A stretch of DNA of 47,183 nucleotides, from positions 1-47,183 of the forward strand of contig NZ_JAALJH010000075.1 of NCBI RefSeq assembly GCF_011064615.1. Reading direction: 5' to 3'. A program made the position numbers and the translations under genes. This document shows positions 27,170-35,425 of the stretch, in pieces. Positions within the stretch are counted from its first letter, which is position 1; each line of letters begins with the position of its first letter. This DNA is from Aquisphaera insulae. Its GTDB lineage: Bacteria; Planctomycetota; Planctomycetia; Isosphaerales; Isosphaeraceae. Below the pieces are notes generated by a model. It was not told the DNA's origin, did not search any database, and saw only the letters and a program-made list of their open reading frames with translations.

Positions 27170-30100
27170 CGGGCATCCTCGCCGGCCCGAGACGCGTTCG
27201 GCCGGTTCACGGGCACCAGGGCGAATGGGCTGCCGAATGTCTGGAGCAGGGGGTTCTGGACCAGCCGATCGCGACTCGTCCGCGGGCGGCCGCCGGACAC
27301 GCGAGCCTCGCGGGTCGCGACGATCTCCGGGAAGACGCCGGAGATCTCCCTCAGGTGATCGTCCACGAACGCGATCAGCTCCGCGGTCGTGAGGACCTGG
27401 TCGCCGTCTCGATCGGCATCGGCGGGCAGATTCAGCTTCCGGATCTCGTCAGGATCGTCGGCCGTGTCCAGCTCGCCGAGCCCTCGGAGCAGCGTGTAGG
27501 TGAACAACCCGTGGCCGAGCGGATCCACCTCGAGGGCCGGCTCGTTCCGCCTCGCCGCCAGCAGATAGCTGGTCCGCGTCTTGCGGTTCTGGATCTCGCT
27601 CCACTTCTGGATCTGGAGCACCTGCGGGTCGTTGAGGATCGATTGCGCCTGGCAGGCGTCCACGATGACCAGGCGGTCCAGCGCATTGAGGCGCCCGAGG
27701 TTGAGGGCCAGGAAAGCATAGGGGAGGACGGAGTCCGGATCGGGTGCGGCACCGCTCGCGGGCCGGGGGGCATCGCCCCGCATGGCGACCAGCTCCGGCG
27801 CGTCGTCCGGGAACGGATACCTGGGCAGGAGCAGGCAGAAACGATCGTCGAAGACGCCGGTGTGGCCGGCCAGGAAGACGACGACCTTGTCCTGCGGCCT
27901 CTCCGCCACGACCTTCCGGATCTGGTCGAAGGCATCCTCGATCGTCGTTTCGTTGACCTCGGCGTCCGGCAGGTAGGCACGGACGCCCATCGTCCCCTTG
28001 CCGTCCTTGCCCCGCTTCTGGAGGACGTCCGCGAGACTCCTCGCGTCCGGCTTCGCGTACTTGAGCTGACGCTTCGAATACGCCCCCACACCCAGCGCCA
28101 CGACATGAACCCGGCCCGGCTCCATCGGCCCGTCGTAGACGACCTTGATCGGATCGGAGATGCTCGCGTAAGACCCGTCGCGGCTCGCCATGACGCTGAA
28201 TCGGTTCTCTCCCTTCACGAGCCGCACGTCCACCCGGAACTCGGAGGGGAACGGGCGCCTGGCCGGGTCCAGGCCGGTGGGGATGGGCCGATCGTTGTGG
28301 TAGAGGGCCAGCTCGCTCCAGTTCGCATCGCCGAGCGTCACCCGCAGGGTCGTCCGCTCGATCGAGGGGTCCGGTCGAGCCGGCTCCAGGATGGAGATCG
28401 GGGGCGCCTCCTCGAGCGGGTTGGGCCGGGGAGCCTGGCCGACCAGCAAGGACTCGCCGAGCCCGAACCGATAGAGCGTCTCCTCGTATCGCTCCATGGC
28501 GTCGGCCCTCGCCCCCCGGCGGAAATGGACGAGCTTCTGACCGCTCGTGGACGCGTCGAAGAAGCCGTCGGGCGTGTAGAAGACCCATTCCACCCGGGGA
28601 AGGTCCTTGCCCGTTTCGTCCGGACCCGGCACGCTCGCCGTGAAGGTCCCCCAGAGGGACTTCTGCTTCAGGTCCCAGAACCGAACCGTCGTGTCGTCGC
28701 TGGCGCTGATCAGGATCGAGGTATCCGGCCAAGCGATCAGGTCGTTGATCTGCTCGAAGTGGTGCGGGCGGAGAGCATTCAGGTCGTCGACGGCCCGGGG
28801 TGCTCCCTCCAGCGTCCCGAGCCAGATCGAGTTCCCGTCGCCGGCAGCCGCCAGCCGCGTCCCCTTCTCGGTAAAGGCCAGCGCGTGGACCTTGCCCGAG
28901 AAATAGAGCTCGACGAGCCGGGGGACCTCCAGGCGGGCCCTGCCGGCCTCCCAGCTCCAGAGGTCCACCTGGCCGTCCTGACGTCCCGTGACGAGCTGGC
29001 GCGACCCCGGCCGGATTGCGACGGCCGTCACGCTCGCGGAGCCGGCGTTGGGATCCTCGAACACGACCTCCGGCGTCTTCCTCTCGCCGGGCTCCGTCAG
29101 GTCCCAGAGCCTGGCGGCCGACGAGTTGCCGGCCGTTGCCAGATGCAGGCCGTCGGCCGAGAAGTCCAGGCTGACCGCGGCGTCCTGGAGGCCGGTGATC
29201 CAGTGGGTCAGCTCGCCGGACCTCGCATCCCAGACGCAGACGAGCGGGCGCTGGGCCGGATTGGCCGTCGCGGCGATCCGCTTCGCATCGGGGCTGACGA
29301 CGATCCCCTCGAGCAGGACCCGCGGCGGGATCGTGAAGCTCCCTCGGGTTCGCGAGAATGCCGCGGGGTCGGTCAGGAAGCGGGATCGCTCCCGATCGCG
29401 ACGGACGCGGACGAGCTTTCCCGCGGTCGACCGCTCGCCCGGGCCGGCCGCGAGGACCATTTCGTCATCGGACAGCATGGCACCCGACTTCCACGACCCG
29501 GGGAGCCTCCGGCTGGTCCGCTCCTTCAGGTCCCAGAGCGTCGCCCACCCAGCCCCGGAGACGAGGAGGAGGGACCGCCGCGAGCCGCTCGTGGAAACCT
29601 GGGTCACCTTCCCGGTGCTCCGTTCCACCGTCCATCCCCGTGGCGCGACGCCGCGATTCGCGGGCTCGATCTCTCGGGCGGCGACGCGGCCCGTGAGTCC
29701 CCCCACGACCAGGAGGTCGCCCTCGCCGGAGAGGGCCACGGACGCCGCCCCGGCCAGCGGGTCGGAGAGGACGACGCGAGGCGCATCGGCACCGTCCAGC
29801 CGCCAGACGTGGAGCGCCCCCGTCCCCGCATCGCAGGCGGCCAGGTAGCGCCCGTTCGAGGAGAAGGAGGTGCAGGCCGCGGGCCGGTCGCGGAGATCGA
29901 TGACCCGGCGCGATCCGTCCGCGGCCGGCGGAGCGATCGCCCGCAGCCCCGCGTCATGGCCGACCGTCAGCCAGCCCGTCGAGGCGAGGCGGATCCGCCG
30001 GGCCGCGGCCCCGGTCGCGACCTCGGAGCGGCTCCGCTTCGCGACCTCGATCAGTACGATCCGACCGTCCGCGTCGCCGGTTGCTAGGACCTTGCCCGCG

Positions 30101-31596
30101 GGATCGACGGCGATGGCCAGCGGCGGCTTGCCCTCCTTTTCCAGCGGCCTTCCTTCGCCCCCCTGGGCGTCGAAGAGACGGATCGAACCGTCCTCCAGGA
30201 GGGCTGCCACGACGCCGGGAGCCGTGCCGCCACCGCCGCAGGCCACGTCGCGGACGCGGACACCCTCGGCCGGCCAGGGCGTTGTCGCAAGGGGCGATGT
30301 AGTGAGTTTGGTCAGGATGGCGTTCGCATCGCGATCGATGGTAATCACGGACTCCCCGTCGGGGAGCATGGCGAGGACCTCGACCCGCCGGTCGTGAGGC
30401 GGCCGGGCAGGGTCGACGACCTGAAACGAGGGCAGCTCGGCGACGTGCAGGCTCCCTCGTCCTCCGGCCATCGCGAGCCGCCGATCCCCGCGGCCGAGCC
30501 CGAGCGCGGTCGCTCCGACGGACATCCCGGTCCAGACGTTGAGCAGCGACCCGTCGGCCAGCGACCAGGCGCGGACCGTGGAGTCCATGCTCGCGCTGAA
30601 CACCATGCCCTGATCCCCGGCGCAGGCCAGGGCCGTGATGCGATCCGCGTGGCCCGTCTGGAGGAGCATCTCGGGGCGGGGCGGCTTCGCCACCTTGCCG
30701 AACTCAACCTGCCAGAGGTTCACGTCCGCGGGCACGGCGCCGGCGGACTGGAATCCCTGGTTCGAGAGTCGGGCGTCCTGTCGGAGCTGCTGGAGGGCCT
30801 CGGCCAGGTTCGGCCGGGTACTCGGGTCGCCGAGTCCCTTCAGCAGGGCGTCGGTGAACGCCACCGAGGGCTCGACCGCCCGGCCGAAACCCATCGGCCG
30901 GTCGGAGGCCAGCCAGACCTGGACTCCCGGCCAACGGGTCAGGCGTCGCAACCAGGCCTTGCCGGCCGCCTCCCCGGGCTGGCGCGGGTCCGCGGGGGCC
31001 TGGGCTTGCCCCGGATCGACCCCGACCCCGGTCCCCAGGAAGCAGACGACCCGGATCTTCTTGAGGGCGCAGCGGTCGACCACGCGGTCGAGCGACCAGC
31101 CGGTGGTGTTCAGGCTCGCCTTGACTGCATCGTTGGGGAGGAGGAAATGCTCGACGATCGGCTCCGATCGCGGCGTCGGCCGCGAGACCACGCTCCCGGC
31201 CTGGCCCGCGAAGTAGAGGACCACGAGGTCACCCGCCGCGGCCCGCTTGTCGAGCCATTTCTCGATGGCCCAGTCCAGGTTCTTGCGGGTCGGCAGGATG
31301 ATCGCCGACGGGTGGTCCACGGAGCCGGGATCCCTGGTCCCGAAGTCCTGCAGGAGCAACTGATGCTCCTCGTCCCAGCCCGCCTCGCGGAACCATTTGA
31401 GGACCCGGGCCGATTGCCGGTAGGCGGACTCTCCTTCCGGGATGGCCGGATCCGTGTACTTGCTCACCCCGACGATCACCGCCCAGACCTGCGGCGGACG
31501 CGTCCGTTTCGGTCCATCGGCCCGGGCCCGGGTCGCGACCGTGGCGAGCATCGCCGTCGCCAGCATCCACCCCGCCAGGGCCACGCGAGTCTTCAT
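27166..31596 (-). CDS. Exported protein with WD40 propeller and two caspase folds, C-terminal one active
   Basis: The 1476-residue product starts with a signal peptide (MKTRVALAGWMLATAMLATVATRARA); CCGGAGACC precedes the ATG. A first caspase-like fold (about 35-270) starts VWAVIVGVSKY but has Q for the catalytic His (YFAGQAG) and no Cys at the second site (CFLGTG). A WD40 region runs from about 310 to 1000 (GHADRITALACAG, SASDDTTVRFWDL), followed by the DGFFDASTSGQ box. The second caspase fold (about 1160-1400) is intact: VVVFLAGHTG with H1245 and LVIVDACQAQ with C1315. C14-type proteases cleave after basic or acidic residues; the preference here is unknown. It is 51 bases downstream of the kinase gene on the same strand, so probably in its operon, and would work outside the cytoplasm. 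Confidence 0.88.
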   Translation of the reverse strand: MKTRVALAGWMLATAMLATVATRARADGPKRTRPPQVWAVIVGVSKYTDPAIPEGESAYRQSARVLKWFREAGWDEEHQLLLQDFGTRDPGSVDHPSAIILPTRKNLDWAIEKWLDKRAAAGDLVVLYFAGQAGSVVSRPTPRSEPIVEHFLLPNDAVKASLNTTGWSLDRVVDRCALKKIRVVCFLGTGVGVDPGQAQAPADPRQPGEAAGKAWLRRLTRWPGVQVWLASDRPMGFGRAVEPSVAFTDALLKGLGDPSTRPNLAEALQQLRQDARLSNQGFQSAGAVPADVNLWQVEFGKVAKPPRPEMLLQTGHADRITALACAGDQGMVFSASMDSTVRAWSLADGSLLNVWTGMSVGATALGLGRGDRRLAMAGGRGSLHVAELPSFQVVDPARPPHDRRVEVLAMLPDGESVITIDRDANAILTKLTTSPLATTPWPAEGVRVRDVACGGGGTAPGVVAALLEDGSIRLFDAQGGEGRPLEKEGKPPLAIAVDPAGKVLATGDADGRIVLIEVAKRSRSEVATGAAARRIRLASTGWLTVGHDAGLRAIAPPAADGSRRVIDLRDRPAACTSFSSNGRYLAACDAGTGALHVWRLDGADAPRVVLSDPLAGAASVALSGEGDLLVVGGLTGRVAAREIEPANRGVAPRGWTVERSTGKVTQVSTSGSRRSLLLVSGAGWATLWDLKERTSRRLPGSWKSGAMLSDDEMVLAAGPGERSTAGKLVRVRRDRERSRFLTDPAAFSRTRGSFTIPPRVLLEGIVVSPDAKRIAATANPAQRPLVCVWDARSGELTHWITGLQDAAVSLDFSADGLHLATAGNSSAARLWDLTEPGERKTPEVVFEDPNAGSASVTAVAIRPGSRQLVTGRQDGQVDLWSWEAGRARLEVPRLVELYFSGKVHALAFTEKGTRLAAAGDGNSIWLGTLEGAPRAVDDLNALRPHHFEQINDLIAWPDTSILISASDDTTVRFWDLKQKSLWGTFTASVPGPDETGKDLPRVEWVFYTPDGFFDASTSGQKLVHFRRGARADAMERYEETLYRFGLGESLLVGQAPRPNPLEEAPPISILEPARPDPSIERTTLRVTLGDANWSELALYHNDRPIPTGLDPARRPFPSEFRVDVRLVKGENRFSVMASRDGSYASISDPIKVVYDGPMEPGRVHVVALGVGAYSKRQLKYAKPDARSLADVLQKRGKDGKGTMGVRAYLPDAEVNETTIEDAFDQIRKVVAERPQDKVVVFLAGHTGVFDDRFCLLLPRYPFPDDAPELVAMRGDAPRPASGAAPDPDSVLPYAFLALNLGRLNALDRLVIVDACQAQSILNDPQVLQIQKWSEIQNRKTRTSYLLAARRNEPALEVDPLGHGLFTYTLLRGLGELDTADDPDEIRKLNLPADADRDGDQVLTTAELIAFVDDHLREISGVFPEIVATREARVSGGRPRTSRDRLVQNPLLQTFGSPFALVPVNRPNASRAGEDAR

Positions 31597-31647
31597 GGTC
31601 GGGTCTCCGGAACGTGCGAGCCCAGAAGGTTCAGAGGACTCCGGCCG

Positions 31648-34035
31648 TCAATCCCCCGACGTCGGATCGGGGGGGCATTCCAGGACGAGGCGGAAGCCCA
31701 CCTCCGGCGAGGATTCGTCCGCCTTGAACCGGTCGCGAAAGAACGTCCTGGACATCGTCGCCGACTGCTGGAACGAGCTCCCCCGGACGGCCACCGAGAC
31801 CGCGCCGCCTTCCCCGTCGCTGGACAGCGGCGAGCAAGGTTCGTCCAGGGGGTTCTCCTTCGTGTTCTCGGACACGATGAACTCCGAGTAGGGCCTGTAG
31901 CCGTCGCGGCAGAGTTCGCGGACATTGCCGGCCATGTCGAAGATGTGATCGGCGGTGACATCCTTCTCGAAGCTCCCCACGAACGCGGTCCCGGAAAGGA
32001 TGCCCACGTTCGCCCTCGATCGATTGCCGACGCGTCGAGCTCCTTCTTTCCCCCACGGATAGATGTTCTCGTCCTGCCCCGACTTGGCCGCGAGCTCCCA
32101 CTGCGCCTCGGTTGGCAAGAGGCCGTTCATCGTCCTCGCGAACCGGGCCGCCGCGTGATAGGCGATCTTGGCCGCCGGCAGGCGAGCGGCATCGGCCGCG
32201 GGCTTGATCCTGGTCTGCCCGTCGGTGGTGTACAGGTCTCGCCAGTCCGCGAACAGCTCACGCTGGTCGGGGTGCTCCATCACATAGGCTTCGATCTCCG
32301 CGTTCGTGACCTCCTTCTCCTGAATGTAGAACGATTTCACGCGGACCCAGTGGGGCTTGATCGGATTCCCGAGGCCGTCGGTGTCGGGCGGCGTCTTCAG
32401 GTCGCCCCGGCGGTAGGTCAGCCCGTGGATCCGGATGAACCGGACCCCGTCCGACTTGCGGATCACGACCCGGGGCCAGCGGCCCACGTTGTCGACCACC
32501 TTGTCGGGCTCGTAGCCCTCCGGCAGGTAGAGGCCCTCCCCGATCCGTTCGAAGACGATGCCCCCCTCGACTCGCTCGATCCGCGCGGGCTCGCCGCCAT
32601 CCTCGGGGGCGGCCTTTCCGGGCAGGTTTCGGTAGCCGGCGGGCAGGCTCGATCGCGGCGCCGGCTTCACCGGCGGGGGCGTGGGTGGTGTCGGCGGTTC
32701 GGCGACGGGCGGGGAATCCACCTCGTCTCGTCCCGACCGCCCGGGAGAGGGCCAGAACGCGAACCCGAGGCCGCCCACCAGCAGGAGCACCGTCGCGCAC
32801 GCGGCCGCCGGGACGATCCAGGCCGGCCGCGCGGGCGCTCCGCCAATCGCCTCGCGGAATCGGCGTGCGACTTCCTGGGCGCTCGACGGCCGACGGCTGG
32901 GGTCCTTCTCGAGGCACTGCATGACCAGCCGCTCGATGGCCGGCGGGACGTCGCGGCCGGGGTTGGCCTGCTTCATCGTCCGGGGGGTCTCGGTCAGGTG
33001 GGCGGCCATCATCCCGCGGGGATCGCGCGAGGTGAAGGGGATCTTGGCGGTCAGCAACTGGTAGAGGATCACCCCGACCGAATAAAGGTCGCTGCGACTG
33101 TCGAGCTCCTTCTCCCCGTGCTTGCCCCACCCGCCGCGGACCTGCTCCGGGCTCATGAACGCCGGGGTGCCCAGCACGTCCCCCACGTTCGTCAGCGTCG
33201 CCTCCTGGTTCGAATCGTCCTCGACCATCTTGGCGATGCCGAAGTCCAGGACCTTGATGTTCTGGCCGGGCGGCTTGCCGTCCTGGACCATGATGTTGGA
33301 CGGCTTGAGATCGCGATGGATGATCGGCTTGGGCTTGCCGGTCTCCTCATCGAGGTGGCCGTGCGCCTGGTGGAGCACGGCGCAGAGCTGGTCCAGGATG
33401 GACGCGATCTGCTCGAGCGGGAATGGCTTCTCCTTGTGCTCGTCGATCAGCTTGTCCAGGCTCCGGCCGCGGACGTACTCCATCTCGATGTAGCCGATCG
33501 ACTGCGACCGCTTGAAGTCGTGGACGACGATGGCGTTGGGATGCTCGAGCTTCGCCATCAGCCGGGCCTCGCGGCGGAACCGCCGCCAGCCCTTGTCATT
33601 GTGGGCGATCTGGGGCTTCAGGAGCTTGAGGGCGCACTTCCGGCCCAGCTCCACGTTGTCCACCAGCCAGACATCACCCATTCCCCCCTCGCCGAGCTTC
33701 TCCACGAGCCGATACTTGCCGAAGATCATCTGCCCCTTGGCGATCTTCGGCGGCGGCAGGAGGTCCCACTCGTCGGATCGGTCCGCCGACGGCCGCTTCA
33801 GGGTCTTCCCCTCGTCGCCGGAATCGGACACGTCGGCCGACGCGGAATCCTCGCCCGAGGGATCACTGTCGGCGCTGCCCGAATACTCGGAATCGGGCGG
33901 AGGGGTCGACAGGCCGATTGCAGCCGGGAGCGTCTGGTTGTTGAGGTCGGATTCGGGCGTCACGGCGACACCCTCGGGCAAGCCCTGCCAGGTGTTGTCC
34001 GACTGCTCGCCGCTGTCTTCGTCCGTGGGTCTCAT
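31648..34035 (-). CDS. Transmembrane Ser/Thr kinase fused to FGE/SUMF1-like domain (PpkA-TagR-like)
   Basis: The 795-residue protein has an acidic N-terminal tail, a Hanks-type kinase (about 107-394) with GEGGMGDVW, K137, HRDLKPSN (D242), LDFG (D264) and SPE, one transmembrane segment (405-428), a proline-rich linker, and a formylglycine-generating-enzyme-like domain (about 525-787) with TNAEI, LPTEAQWELAA, FDMAGNVRELC and AVRGSSF. The paired active-site cysteines of true FGE are absent, so the domain is probably a sensor, not an enzyme. In Pseudomonas T6SS the periplasmic FGE-like protein TagR activates the kinase PpkA; here both parts seem joined in one chain. GGAGG precedes the start. It lies downstream of tssG and upstream of the caspase gene. 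Such fusions also occur in planctomycetes without T6SS, so the link rests on context. Confidence 0.92.
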   Translation of the reverse strand: MRPTDEDSGEQSDNTWQGLPEGVAVTPESDLNNQTLPAAIGLSTPPPDSEYSGSADSDPSGEDSASADVSDSGDEGKTLKRPSADRSDEWDLLPPPKIAKGQMIFGKYRLVEKLGEGGMGDVWLVDNVELGRKCALKLLKPQIAHNDKGWRRFRREARLMAKLEHPNAIVVHDFKRSQSIGYIEMEYVRGRSLDKLIDEHKEKPFPLEQIASILDQLCAVLHQAHGHLDEETGKPKPIIHRDLKPSNIMVQDGKPPGQNIKVLDFGIAKMVEDDSNQEATLTNVGDVLGTPAFMSPEQVRGGWGKHGEKELDSRSDLYSVGVILYQLLTAKIPFTSRDPRGMMAAHLTETPRTMKQANPGRDVPPAIERLVMQCLEKDPSRRPSSAQEVARRFREAIGGAPARPAWIVPAAACATVLLLVGGLGFAFWPSPGRSGRDEVDSPPVAEPPTPPTPPPVKPAPRSSLPAGYRNLPGKAAPEDGGEPARIERVEGGIVFERIGEGLYLPEGYEPDKVVDNVGRWPRVVIRKSDGVRFIRIHGLTYRRGDLKTPPDTDGLGNPIKPHWVRVKSFYIQEKEVTNAEIEAYVMEHPDQRELFADWRDLYTTDGQTRIKPAADAARLPAAKIAYHAAARFARTMNGLLPTEAQWELAAKSGQDENIYPWGKEGARRVGNRSRANVGILSGTAFVGSFEKDVTADHIFDMAGNVRELCRDGYRPYSEFIVSENTKENPLDEPCSPLSSDGEGGAVSVAVRGSSFQQSATMSRTFFRDRFKADESSPEVGFRLVLECPPDPTSGD

Positions 34036-34121
34036 TCTGGTGCCTCCCGGCGAGGGGATCGGCCGTCTTCCGGAGACGAGTCCGGCCAGTCGCCGGCCTC
34101 GTCCCCTGTCTCCCGAGAATC

Positions 34122-34159
34122 ATGATATCATTTTATCCGCATTCCGCGCTTTACCGGAA
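34122..34159 (-). promoter_or_regulatory. Candidate promoter and palindrome upstream of the kinase gene
   Basis: On the minus strand TTCCGG and TAAAAT are 18 bases apart (34154-34159 and 34130-34135), about 95 bases before the kinase ATG. The perfect 10-bp palindrome ATGATATCAT (34122-34131) overlaps the -10 box and could be an operator. Confidence 0.4.
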
Positions 34160-34195
34160 CGGGTAATCCACGCTTCTCGCCGACTCCTCCTGGAC

Positions 34196-35407
34196 TTACG
34201 AGCTCTCTCCCAGGTGGATGACTTCCTCGCCGAAGAAGACGGCGTCGTCCGGGTCGCGATCGAGCGGGAGGCCGTGCAGCCAGGTGTTCCATCCCAGCCT
34301 GGCCCCGAAGCCGGCCCCCTCCTCCAGCCGGCAGTCGGGGACCTCCGATCGGCGGAGGACGAGCTGATGGTCGAAGTCGAGCTCGGCGCCGACGTACAGC
34401 CGGACGACCTGCGTGAGCAGGAAGAGGGTCTTCCGCTCCTCGACGGGCGAGCGATCCGGGAGCAGGTCGAGGAACCGATCATAGGTGAGGGGCCCGATCC
34501 GGAGCCGGAACCGGCTCTGGATGTCCCACACGCGGTCGCCGATGACGGCGGAGAAGCCGAGCTGGTTGTTGCCGTCGGGTTCGAGCCGGGTCCGATTCGC
34601 CGGCTCGATCGCCAGCCACTGCCCCTGGAACTGGCGAATCTCCACCGGGATGCGGAAATAGTCCTGGAGGATCGCCTGGAGGCCGACGGCGGAGCGAATC
34701 CGATTGGCGAACAGCCCCGAAAAGCGGAGCAGCGCGATGTCCTCCACCCTCGCCAGCGGCCGCTCCGCCTCGCCGGCCTCGTGCTCGCCGGGGAGGCGGA
34801 CCGCAACCCGGATCCGCCCGCGCGAGCCCGCCTCACGCTGCCCGACGAGGCTGAAGAGTCCGGCGGTGAAAAGGTCGAGCTCGCCCCGGGAGGGCCTCCC
34901 GGCGGTTCGCTCGCGTTCGAACGGGATGTGGAAGCGGTACTTCTCCCAGGCCCGATAGAAGAGCGAGACGAGCCGGTGGTTGAAGACGTCCAGCCAGTCG
35001 CGGAGCGCCAGCTTCTCGGGATTCTGCGAGCTGCGGTCCCGCTCCAGTCGATAGGCGATCTCGGTGTAGTGGTGGGGGAGGACGCCGCTCGGCCCGATCA
35101 GCCCGAGGAACGCGTGCACCAGGATCGGCGGGGCCTGGGGCGCGGGCCGGATCACCTCGTGGATGGTGCTCGGCGGGAAGCCCAGCGAGACGTGGGTCCG
35201 GAACCTCACCGCCTCCGCGGAGGGGGGGCCCGCCTCGCCGACCCGCACGCTCCCCCGCCGTCGCTGGAGGAGTCGGACGGCCTGGAAGAAGTCGAAGACG
35301 TACCCTTCCCGGTAGAGCCGCCGTTCCAACCCCGTGGGGGCTAGCCCTCGCGCCGGATCGCCGGAGCCGTCCCGGGCCTCGCCCGGGTCGATCGTGGGGA
35401 TGCTCAT
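34196..35407 (-). CDS. tssG: T6SS baseplate subunit TssG
   Basis: The 403-residue protein has the TssG (ImpH/VasB) opening with LERRLYREGYVFDFFQAVRLL, then RFRTHVSLGFPPSTIHEV and the FLGLIGPSGVLPHHYTE motif, and IRVAVRLPG plus IGPLTYDRFLDLLPD further on. TssG forms the baseplate wedge with TssF, TssE and TssK around the VgrG hub in the cytoplasm. GAGGAGACC precedes the ATG, and the start lies 18 bases after the tssF stop. It is somewhat longer than proteobacterial TssG (about 330-350). A 160-base gap follows before the kinase gene. Confidence 0.93.
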   Translation of the reverse strand: MSIPTIDPGEARDGSGDPARGLAPTGLERRLYREGYVFDFFQAVRLLQRRRGSVRVGEAGPPSAEAVRFRTHVSLGFPPSTIHEVIRPAPQAPPILVHAFLGLIGPSGVLPHHYTEIAYRLERDRSSQNPEKLALRDWLDVFNHRLVSLFYRAWEKYRFHIPFERERTAGRPSRGELDLFTAGLFSLVGQREAGSRGRIRVAVRLPGEHEAGEAERPLARVEDIALLRFSGLFANRIRSAVGLQAILQDYFRIPVEIRQFQGQWLAIEPANRTRLEPDGNNQLGFSAVIGDRVWDIQSRFRLRIGPLTYDRFLDLLPDRSPVEERKTLFLLTQVVRLYVGAELDFDHQLVLRRSEVPDCRLEEGAGFGARLGWNTWLHGLPLDRDPDDAVFFGEEVIHLGESS

Positions 35408-35425
35408 CGGTCTCCTCTCGGCGGC

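Noticed and set aside
31648..34035. FGE domain as the enzyme that matures the arylsulfatase
   Set aside because: The domain lacks the paired catalytic cysteines and is attached to a kinase on the outer side of the membrane.
30394..34125. 1243-codon plus-strand frame
   Set aside because: Antisense to the kinase and active caspase genes; no recognisable domain.
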